A stretch of 6,855 nucleotides of DNA from an uncultured Flavobacteriaceae bacterium (GTDB lineage Bacteria > Bacteroidota > Bacteroidia > Flavobacteriales > Flavobacteriaceae): assembly GCA_913052425.1 (NCBI GenBank), contig CAJXEG010000072.1, positions 1-6,855 of the forward strand, read 5' to 3'. Below are positions 1 through 6,855 of this stretch, one piece after another (positions within the stretch are counted from its first letter, which is position 1; each line of letters begins with the position of its first letter). Both the position numbers and the translations under genes were made by a program. The notes under the pieces were generated by a model. The model was not told where the DNA came from and searched no databases. It saw nothing but the letters and a program-made list of their open reading frames with translations.

Positions 1-22
1 ACTATATTTAGTATGCTAAACT

Positions 23-56
23 AAAAAAAAATCGATAATAAACAAGATTTTTTTTT
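23..56 (-). terminator. A/T-rich inverted repeat after gcvH, possible intrinsic terminator
   Basis: An exact 11-base inverted repeat, nine A followed by TC (23-33) against GA followed by nine T (46-56), surrounds a 12-base loop. On the minus strand it begins 17 bases after the gcvH stop, and its 3' arm ends in a run of nine U in RNA. Because the repeat is symmetric it could act in either direction. The stem has only one G-C pair, so it is weaker than a classical terminator. A second short near-palindrome (TTTAG at 7-11, CTAAA at 16-20) lies just beyond. No gene is visible in 1-73. Confidence 0.4.
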
Positions 57-73
57 GTCTTGGCGGTTTCGTT

Positions 74-454
74 CTAGGCTTGAATCAATTGCTTGTATTG
101 ATCGGCACTCATTAAATGTTTAAGTTGGGCGGGATTGTCCATTTTTATTTTAATCATCCATCCCGATTCATAGGGCTGATCATTAACGGCCTCTGGGGTG
201 TCCTCTAGGGTTGAGTTAAACTCTAAAACCTCACCGCTAAGGGGCATGAATAAATCAGAAACTGTCTTTACCGCTTCCACCGTTCCAAAAACTTGTTCCC
301 GCTCCAAAGTATCTCCTACGGTTTCAATTTCAATGTAGACGATGTCTCCCAACTCCCGTTGGGCAAAATCTGTAATGCCTATGGTAGCAAATTCACCATC
401 TAATTTGACCCACTCGTGGTCATTACTGTACAGGAGATCGGAGGGAATATTCAT
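74..454 (-). CDS. gcvH: Glycine cleavage system H protein (lipoyl carrier)
   Basis: GcvH is the small cytoplasmic lipoyl protein that shuttles the aminomethyl intermediate from P protein (GcvP) to T protein (GcvT) and is re-oxidised by lipoamide dehydrogenase. The product is 126 residues, the usual full length. The opening HEWVKLDG, the ITDFAQRELGDIVYIEI stretch and the lipoylation motif GTVEAVKTVSDL are all present, with acceptor lysine K63 encoded at 266-268. The conserved PYESGWMIKIK segment follows. The ATG at 452-454 is preferred because it gives the canonical N-terminus MNIPSDLLYSNDHEW. No Shine-Dalgarno sequence precedes it, only A/T-rich leader, as is usual in Bacteroidetes. It starts 44 bp after the sprA stop on the same strand and may be co-transcribed. 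No gcvT or gcvP lies in the window, so this is a solitary gcvH as far as can be seen. Confidence 0.98.
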   Translation of the reverse strand: MNIPSDLLYSNDHEWVKLDGEFATIGITDFAQRELGDIVYIEIETVGDTLEREQVFGTVEAVKTVSDLFMPLSGEVLEFNSTLEDTPEAVNDQPYESGWMIKIKMDNPAQLKHLMSADQYKQLIQA

Positions 455-478
455 TAACCTTGGTTTAAATTACAAACG

Positions 479-511
479 CAAAGTAATACAATTCACTTTT
501 AGTTTCCAAAA
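479..511 (-). promoter_or_regulatory. Candidate Bacteroidetes-type promoter for gcvH
   Basis: Reading the minus strand, TTTTG (507-511) is followed after 20 bases by TTACTTTG (479-486). The Bacteroidetes housekeeping promoter has a TTTG element near -33 and TAnnTTTG near -7, separated by roughly 19-21 bases. The -33-like element matches and the -7-like element differs at one defined position (TT instead of TA). It would start a transcript about 15-20 bases before the gcvH ATG. The upstream element lies inside the last codons of sprA. In such A/T-rich DNA a match this good can arise by chance, so this is a tentative call. Confidence 0.3.
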
Positions 512-3500
512 TTATAACGGATGGTGATCCCCGATCTGATAGAGGTTTGGGGAAAAGCCGTTGAAATGGCAAATTCAGAGAAATTGTGATCGTAGAAAAA
601 TATGCTCGTCAGATTCTTAGACAAGTTATAGTTTGCAGAAAATTTGATGGACATGAGGGTTTGTCCGGCAGTTACTTGATTATTGTCATAATCCAAATTG
701 CGTAGTAAAGTGATGTTTTTTCGGTAAGAAAAATCCGCTTTCAGATTGAGGTCTCCGCTCAGGACAACCCTTCTTCCCCCCAAATTGGTTCTGATTCTCA
801 GGTCTTTTAAACGATAACCCATCCCTACGATGTATTCATTTCCACTTTGTTCGGTCAGCAGGCTGTTGTCCAAACTTAAGGACAGGGCGCGATCACTCCG
901 CAACTCTGCAAGTATTTTAAGTGAGTTTTTGAACTCTACATCCAGCCGGATCAAAGGGTTGAATTGCTCTGCCAAATTGATATTAGAGTAAAATCTTGAG
1001 GCCATGTAATTCCCCGATTGGTCTTTGAGCAAGGGTTGGGTGGGGTCGTATTCCAAATTGGTTTGATAGTTGGTAAGGGTATAACTCGAACGATAACCGT
1101 GGGTGATGGAAAATCGATTGAAGATTTTGGCCAAAGATTTGATTTTGGTTAGTCCTGTGTACTTCAAATTCCAGTTGGGTAATGGTGTATTTTGGATGGG
1201 ATCAAAAGATATTTTGTTGGGATCGGTTCCGGAATAGGCTGAAAGGAGGGAAGCGACCAAAACGGTTTGGTGGTTTTTACTGAAGCCTTCGGGAAAGCCA
1301 TTTTCATCGGGATTGGTAAGCGAGGTTCCCTTCTGCTCTGCCAAGCGGTTGGCGATGATAAGGCGATTTTCTCTGAAGTTCTTAAAATTTTGATTGACAA
1401 TGCCATCTCCTCCTGAAAAAGTGGTTCTGATCAAAATGGTAGACATTCCAAAATTCCCATATTCATTGGTATTTAGGGAGATATAATTCTGATTTTGGAT
1501 GTTGAAGTTTTCTGACAGATTGGTTGAATAGTTGCGTTCAGCGTTCAAATCGATGGTGAGGTCTTTTAAGGGGTTGATCTGAGCAGAAACATTGAGTTTG
1601 TTGTTATGAACTTGAACAAAAGGCACGTTAAAATTGGGGAAACTGGTCAACCATCCTCTTTTGGCTATCTCATAACGGACATCGGCCTGACTTCCAAAAG
1701 TAAAACCAAAAGAGGGGTCTAGAGTACCAATAAATCCAACATTGGGGAGATATCCCGGAATGACTTTACCATTGTTTTCCGAATAATTGAATTGAACTCT
1801 TTTGATCGATGAGAGCAGGTCAACCAAGTAAGTGGCCCCTTTCCTGAAGACCGTATTTTTGGGTTTTTTCTCTTGTTCTTGGGCCTGAGGGTTGTTGGCG
1901 GCTGCCGCTCTGGCAAAAGGTTGGTCAAAAGGTGATCTTTTGGATTTTAATCCGAGAATGGTATAGAGTTTTTCAAAAGAAATTGATCCGGTTAGGGTTT
2001 TGGTATTGGCATTTTGAATGGTGTTGACAATCCCCAGTGACGAACCTTCTTGGCTGGTGACAGCCGCCATGGCGTTGGATCCCCTTTGCCAACTGAAATC
2101 CCCTGTATAGTTGTAATTAGCATCAATAAAATTAAGAAAGGGAATTAATCGCAAAGGAATTTTGTAGTTAAATGAAAGGGACTGAAAATGGCGATCGGTT
2201 TGACCGGTATCCCAAATCCCATCCCAGATATCTAAGCTTTTGTTGATCCTCCCCAAAGGATTGTTGGGATCATTTTCATAGAAATTCCGGACAATGTTGT
2301 TGTTGGAGGCTGTAAAATTAAAACGTAAAGATCGGGTCAAATTATGGCTGATCGAGTAGGACCAGTCAAACAGATAGTTTCTGAGTTGCAGGTTCGGCAG
2401 GGGGATTTGTTGGGCTGCATCAATCCCTTCCATATAGACTTGTCGGAAACGCTGACTGCTAAAATCTCGATTGATATTGGAGGTAATTTCTATGTTATTG
2501 GGAATGGGATTGAAATTGATTTCTTTCAGCCATTGCCAGTATCGCTTGCGATTCAAGGCTTTGATTTTTCTGAATGGGTTGATCTCCATCGGCTTAAAAG
2601 AATGACCGTAGTTGGCCCCTAACTGAAGGTTTTTATCGGTTTGGTTTTTAATTTCATAATCGTGGTGTTGCAACTCGTTGTAGGCATATGAAAAATCAAA
2701 ATTTTCGGGACTGTAGAAACGGGTGGGTCTACTGCCTGTTTTATTTTTTCGCACCCCGATCAAACTGACACTTCTTCTATGGGTATAGTCTATGGCTTGA
2801 TTGTTAATGGAATCTCTTTGTGCAGGTCTTTTTGAACTCTCCAGTCGATCTTCCAGCAGTATGTCCTGATAAAAGGGATCATACTCCGGCGTAATGAAGG
2901 TTTCTCCTACATTGAAGTTAAGGGGTATTTGAAGTCCCCAGTTTTGAGGCAGTAATTTTCCCAAGTTGATGTTGGTCACCACATCATACTGTCTCATGTC
3001 CTCCCGATTGCTTTGGTTAGGGGTCTGGTCAATGGAACCAAATCCAATGGTGGAAATTCGTGCTGTGGCAGCCACAGTGGCCAAATCGGCAAAATTGGCG
3101 TCCATGGCTCCAACGGCAGCCCAGCCCCCTTTGGAATCAATTCCCGCAATGCGCAATTCGTTGAACCATACTTCTCCACACAAATCATCTCCCAACTGCT
3201 GGGAGGGGTTTTTTACCCCAATCATCAAGGTCTTAATAGACCCCAAAGAAGGATTCCCTTTTACAGCAAATTTGTATTTCTTGAATCCGGGCAGAGCACT
3301 GATTGGTGAAAACTCGGTGACGGGATTCATGTCCTCATCAAAATAGGAAACCCTACCCAGACCGGAATTATTGATGGCGGCGGCTTTTAGTTTTGCCAGT
3401 AATTTGATGGGCACTTCCAATGCATTGGATTCTGGTTGCCAAACTTCATCAGCAGTGAATTTGTTGGATGAACTTTCTGCGTATTCAGTTGGTTTTAATG

Positions 3501-6500
3501 GAATTTCGACTTGATAATAGTTGTCCAAAAAGTCTGTCCCCAAGCGGATAAATGCAACCATACGTCGGTCATAGTCCTCGGCTGTTCCCTCCCCAGGCAA
3601 AGGTTTTTGACCTACGATGGATTCGGCATGTAGAAACATTTTAAGGTTTTTGTATTGTCGAATATCCACATTCACATTTTTGTAAACAGCCCTGTAATCC
3701 ATCGGTTGAAGGTCGCATATCCTGAGAGACATCGATTGCTCATTTTGTCGGACAATGGTGTTGTTGTTGTTGATCTGTTCCCTTTGAATGTCGGGGGGCA
3801 ATACATAGTTGATGGGAATACGATTTTCGTTTTCCAAAATATTGACGGTACTGATGTCAACTGTGGTATTGTTGTTTTTGGGTAGGTTTTTATTTAGTTT
3901 TTGATTGTATCTGCGCCAATCTCCCCGAACCAGATCCAAGGTTCCAAATCGCAATACAACGGGTTCTTCAAAACCTTTGAGTACCATTCGCATAAAACGG
4001 ATGGAACGTAAATCTTCGATGTTGTTGATGGCCTCAAAATATTCATCAAATTGGGTGTCTTCATAGTAGCCCTTTTGTACCGGTATTTTGAACTGAATCC
4101 ACCGGGTGGTGATTTCATCTCCGTTGGGAACAGCAACTTTTACATTTTCACGAACATCGGTGATAAAAGGGTGATTGCCCACCCCCATTGATTTTGAAAT
4201 GGGTACGCGATACTCAAAGTAGCTATCGATGGTGTTCATGCTTTGATCGCGGTTGATGTCCTCCGAGTCTGGTTCGGTTGTATTACCTCTATCGTTATCA
4301 GAAAAAGCAACGGGGGAGTTACCTTGTGTACCGTTGTAATTTTTGTAGCGGTCTAAAACGCCTCCCTTGGCAGAGACAAAAAATTGATAGTTGTCACCGG
4401 CTGGGTCTTCCTCCAAACCATTGGTATAGACCAATCCTTCGCTAATGTCGTCCAAACCATCGAGTCCTAAATCTTGCGCTTCCCTGTCTTGGGGAATGGT
4501 ATTGAATGCATAAAGCAATGATTGGGTAGAGGGTACCATTCCCCAAGGGGATTCATGAGCTAAAAATTGTGAATTGGGTCCGGGTAAACCATTTTCAAAT
4601 TGTTTTCTACCATCTTTAAGAATGTCCTCTGAAATGTTTCCCAAATGGAAATAAAGCTCCCCTAGGTCGTCTTGCTCTGTTATTATTTCACTAAAAGTGT
4701 CTAACAACCAAAACTCGATAAATTCCACATTGGACTGTTCAAAATTGGTCGCGTTGATGGGTCGCATGATTCCTGCCCAATTTTCAGCACGATCTCTTTT
4801 AAACTCCTCCTCAGTAGAATTGTTATAGGGTCCTTTTTCTTGAGGGTAATAGGCCAAATCGAGTGTGTTTTGGACTGTGGTAGTTCCCTGTACAAGATCC
4901 TGTTCGGGGAAAATTTCTTTGATAAAAATCCTACGGGTGGTGTTTAGTGAGATATCCTCATTGTTGATCCCCGACGGCCTCCCACCAGCGTAGAAGATAG
5001 GATCAATGGAATACCATGCAAGTTTGGCCCTTCCGTAACCACTGCTGATGTCGATGTTTTTGATCTCTGAACCTTTAAAGTTTTTGTAAGGAATACTGGA
5101 GAGTTTCCAAGAGTTAAACCCTTTGATATCAATATTGGTTTGAGCCCCCTCAAAATCATCAATATAAACATTGGATTCGCCTTGTAGCTGTGTGTTTTTT
5201 GGTTTTCCTGCAATGAGGTTGGCTACTTCTCCTCTAAAGGACAACATGGAGGGCACATTGGTATTAATGGTAGGGATTTTATTGACCCAGCGGGTTAAAA
5301 AAGGAAGTTCCGTAGAAAAATTGGTATTAAAACCGATCATGGTATTGTTCACCGGTTCTGTTCCGTAGTTTGCTTTTTGAGTGAGTGGGTTTTCGCTCAA
5401 ATTCAGGAGGGTTCCACCAAAAACCACTTTGTCGTTGACTTTGTGAACGATATTGACTCCCGAAAACCTTTTGTTCTGTTGATTAAAAAAAGAGTTGTTT
5501 TCTACAGATATGTTGATGGGTAAGTTTGAAGCTTGGAGTGCAGGATCTAAAATTTTGACCCTACCAATGGCATAATTGACGGTATAGTCAATGCCCTCAC
5601 GCAATACCCTTCCTCCTGCTGTGACCTTTACAGAACCCCGGGGAACATTGAATGCACCGATGGGAATGCCATCCCCCCCTTCGGATTTATAACGACCTTT
5701 GAGCTGAAATTTATTTTTTTCGGTTGTCTCCAAAGCAGCCGCTTTGGTTTTTAAATACATCTCATTGAAAACATATCTTTTCTGATTGGCGTTGTAAGTT
5801 TCAATGTTTTTGTATTGTTCTCTTTGTGAGTTGGGATCGTCCAATAGCTCAAAAAGGTATTCTCCAAAAGGTTCTACATTAGGAAAAATAATTCTCCCGT
5901 ATTGAGGTTCTATGGTAATTCCCGGAATATAATCAAAGAATCCATCTCCCTCGGGTTGTGGGTCTTGATAGAAGTTGAGTTGATCCAAATTGAAAGTATT
6001 CAAAAGGATTCTGTTGTCCATCTCCTCAGGCCAAATGGATTTGTCTACAGGAGTCAAATAATTGATGGGCGAAGGATCGGAATAGAGGATATTGAGTCTG
6101 AAATTTTCTTCAGAAAGTTGAAAAGCACCGGTATTGTAGATGTTTTTCATCATCAAATTCCAAATGGGCTGACGAACATCCGTAATGTTACTTTTGAGCA
6201 GTTTGACGACCAAATTGTTATTTTTAATACTCTTAGTCTCTCCGTCTGGAGAGCTGTCAATAATAGAGGTGGTCTCTACACTACCGTTGGCAAATTCTCC
6301 AACTTTATAGATTTTTCCCCTAAAGGTGTATTGAAAAGCTACAGCCAAAACTTCGTCATTACTCAAGCGCTGGTTCAGAGAGATGTAACCCAATTGAGGG
6401 TGAAGTTTATATTCACTTTCACTGAGTTTTCTGGCACTTTCCAATACGGCATAATCAAATCCTTCGTTGACGGCATTGTTGTAGGCTCCAAATGAACGGG

Positions 6501-6855
6501 GAATAGAGGCAATGTCGCGAATGTCGCTACTCAAGATACCTCCTCTTCCAATGGTTTCGGGATCCAATCGGTTATTTTTATTGGAAGGAGGGCTGGAAAA
6601 ACCTGTTCCGTTAAAAAAGTTGGTGATTCTGTCATCGAGTTTGGTTTTACGGGGATCGCTTTCGCCTAAATCCTGAAAACCTACAATGTTTCGGATGTTT
6701 CTGGTTTGAGATCCCCTGTTGGTAATCCAGACTTCAATCCTAGTGATCTGAACCGGTGAATTGATGTAGGGGTAGTTTTTGAGAAATTGGTCGTAGTTGG
6801 CCCTAAAATATTGTGACAAGAAATAGTGACGGTCTTCTTCATAGTCCAGGGCAAA
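499..6855 (-). CDS. sprA: Type IX secretion system outer-membrane translocon SprA (5'-partial)
   Basis: SprA (Sov in Porphyromonas) forms the giant single-chain outer-membrane beta-barrel through which T9SS cargo, including gliding adhesins, leaves the periplasm. In the known structure it works with PorV and a plug protein. Here 2118 residues are visible, numbered from the window edge. The frame stays open to 6855, with FALDYEEDRHYFLSQYF running across an in-frame TTG at 6817-6819, so the N-terminus and signal peptide lie outside. Known family members are about 2400 residues. Landmarks I recognise as SprA-like are WNLMMKNIYN (about 232-241), GSVKVTAGGRVLREGIDY (407-424), VYIDDFEGA (563-571), the GDWRRY region (around 980), CGEVWFNELR (1226-1235), GGWA (1243-1246), GFGS (1271-1274) and PEYDP (1323-1327). 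The remainder is rich in alternating aromatic and polar residues typical of barrel strands and ends in a strand-like tail, ITIRYNFGN. Only two cysteines occur, 1047 and 1226. No frameshift is seen. Identification rests on remembered family motifs and size, not on a search. Confidence 0.96.
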   Translation of the reverse strand, partial: FALDYEEDRHYFLSQYFRANYDQFLKNYPYINSPVQITRIEVWITNRGSQTRNIRNIVGFQDLGESDPRKTKLDDRITNFFNGTGFSSPPSNKNNRLDPETIGRGGILSSDIRDIASIPRSFGAYNNAVNEGFDYAVLESARKLSESEYKLHPQLGYISLNQRLSNDEVLAVAFQYTFRGKIYKVGEFANGSVETTSIIDSSPDGETKSIKNNNLVVKLLKSNITDVRQPIWNLMMKNIYNTGAFQLSEENFRLNILYSDPSPINYLTPVDKSIWPEEMDNRILLNTFNLDQLNFYQDPQPEGDGFFDYIPGITIEPQYGRIIFPNVEPFGEYLFELLDDPNSQREQYKNIETYNANQKRYVFNEMYLKTKAAALETTEKNKFQLKGRYKSEGGDGIPIGAFNVPRGSVKVTAGGRVLREGIDYTVNYAIGRVKILDPALQASNLPINISVENNSFFNQQNKRFSGVNIVHKVNDKVVFGGTLLNLSENPLTQKANYGTEPVNNTMIGFNTNFSTELPFLTRWVNKIPTINTNVPSMLSFRGEVANLIAGKPKNTQLQGESNVYIDDFEGAQTNIDIKGFNSWKLSSIPYKNFKGSEIKNIDISSGYGRAKLAWYSIDPIFYAGGRPSGINNEDISLNTTRRIFIKEIFPEQDLVQGTTTVQNTLDLAYYPQEKGPYNNSTEEEFKRDRAENWAGIMRPINATNFEQSNVEFIEFWLLDTFSEIITEQDDLGELYFHLGNISEDILKDGRKQFENGLPGPNSQFLAHESPWGMVPSTQSLLYAFNTIPQDREAQDLGLDGLDDISEGLVYTNGLEEDPAGDNYQFFVSAKGGVLDRYKNYNGTQGNSPVAFSDNDRGNTTEPDSEDINRDQSMNTIDSYFEYRVPISKSMGVGNHPFITDVRENVKVAVPNGDEITTRWIQFKIPVQKGYYEDTQFDEYFEAINNIEDLRSIRFMRMVLKGFEEPVVLRFGTLDLVRGDWRRYNQKLNKNLPKNNNTTVDISTVNILENENRIPINYVLPPDIQREQINNNNTIVRQNEQSMSLRICDLQPMDYRAVYKNVNVDIRQYKNLKMFLHAESIVGQKPLPGEGTAEDYDRRMVAFIRLGTDFLDNYYQVEIPLKPTEYAESSSNKFTADEVWQPESNALEVPIKLLAKLKAAAINNSGLGRVSYFDEDMNPVTEFSPISALPGFKKYKFAVKGNPSLGSIKTLMIGVKNPSQQLGDDLCGEVWFNELRIAGIDSKGGWAAVGAMDANFADLATVAATARISTIGFGSIDQTPNQSNREDMRQYDVVTNINLGKLLPQNWGLQIPLNFNVGETFITPEYDPFYQDILLEDRLESSKRPAQRDSINNQAIDYTHRRSVSLIGVRKNKTGSRPTRFYSPENFDFSYAYNELQHHDYEIKNQTDKNLQLGANYGHSFKPMEINPFRKIKALNRKRYWQWLKEINFNPIPNNIEITSNINRDFSSQRFRQVYMEGIDAAQQIPLPNLQLRNYLFDWSYSISHNLTRSLRFNFTASNNNIVRNFYENDPNNPLGRINKSLDIWDGIWDTGQTDRHFQSLSFNYKIPLRLIPFLNFIDANYNYTGDFSWQRGSNAMAAVTSQEGSSLGIVNTIQNANTKTLTGSISFEKLYTILGLKSKRSPFDQPFARAAAANNPQAQEQEKKPKNTVFRKGATYLVDLLSSIKRVQFNYSENNGKVIPGYLPNVGFIGTLDPSFGFTFGSQADVRYEIAKRGWLTSFPNFNVPFVQVHNNKLNVSAQINPLKDLTIDLNAERNYSTNLSENFNIQNQNYISLNTNEYGNFGMSTILIRTTFSGGDGIVNQNFKNFRENRLIIANRLAEQKGTSLTNPDENGFPEGFSKNHQTVLVASLLSAYSGTDPNKISFDPIQNTPLPNWNLKYTGLTKIKSLAKIFNRFSITHGYRSSYTLTNYQTNLEYDPTQPLLKDQSGNYMASRFYSNINLAEQFNPLIRLDVEFKNSLKILAELRSDRALSLSLDNSLLTEQSGNEYIVGMGYRLKDLRIRTNLGGRRVVLSGDLNLKADFSYRKNITLLRNLDYDNNQVTAGQTLMSIKFSANYNLSKNLTSIFFYDHNFSEFAISTAFPQTSIRSGITIRYNFGN

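Noticed and set aside
342..527. Plus-strand open frame spanning the sprA-gcvH junction
   Set aside because: It is antisense to the gcvH start and the sprA stop, only 61 codons long, and its product has no recognisable features.
2966..3346. Overlapping open frames on both strands (126, 98 and 64 codons)
   Set aside because: They sit inside the most conserved part of sprA (CGEVWFNELR to GFGS), and their translations have no domain-like pattern.
3760..3771. Four tandem GTT units (AAC on the coding strand), a possible microsatellite
   Set aside because: Only four units, encoding an Asn run (residues 1029-1032) in what looks like a linker; too short to suggest phase variation, and a triplet repeat would not shift the frame.
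5902..6495. A 197-codon open frame on the plus strand
   Set aside because: It lies entirely opposite sprA coding sequence, has no recognisable domain, and the minus-strand frame here carries conserved SprA motifs. It is most likely a by-product of sprA codon composition.
499..6855. Possible frameshift or pseudogene in the long sprA gene
   Set aside because: A single frame is open throughout, and expected motifs appear in order up to a strand-like C-terminus. The missing N-terminus is explained by the window edge.

Overview
The window comes from a Bacteroidota genome. The evidence is a near-complete sprA, which encodes the giant outer-membrane translocon of the type IX secretion system (T9SS). 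T9SS is known only from the Bacteroidetes/FCB group. The DNA is A+T-rich and I see no Shine-Dalgarno sequence at the one visible start codon, which also fits. I cannot place it reliably below phylum level.

Both genes are on the minus strand, so transcription runs from high to low coordinates. Positions 6855-499 are sprA, one uninterrupted reading frame of 2118 codons plus stop. It runs off the right edge, so the true start, the signal peptide and probably a few hundred N-terminal residues are missing. An apparent start near 6819 is only an in-frame TTG (Leu) codon inside the gene. After a 44-bp gap comes gcvH (454-74), a full-length glycine cleavage H protein with its lipoyl-lysine motif. Positions 73-1 hold an A+T-rich inverted repeat that may be a terminator. 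No following gene is visible.

The two genes have no known biochemical link. SprA forms the large beta-barrel through which T9SS cargo crosses the outer membrane. GcvH is a soluble lipoyl carrier in glycine catabolism. From general knowledge, sprA followed by gcvH is a recurrent arrangement in Bacteroidetes, so this looks like a core chromosomal locus rather than an accessory island. I found no mobile element, CRISPR array, RNA gene or clearly new system. The points worth a second look are the conserved but unexplained pairing, a candidate internal gcvH promoter inside the sprA 3' end, a lone pair of cysteines in SprA, and a low-complexity insert in its barrel region.
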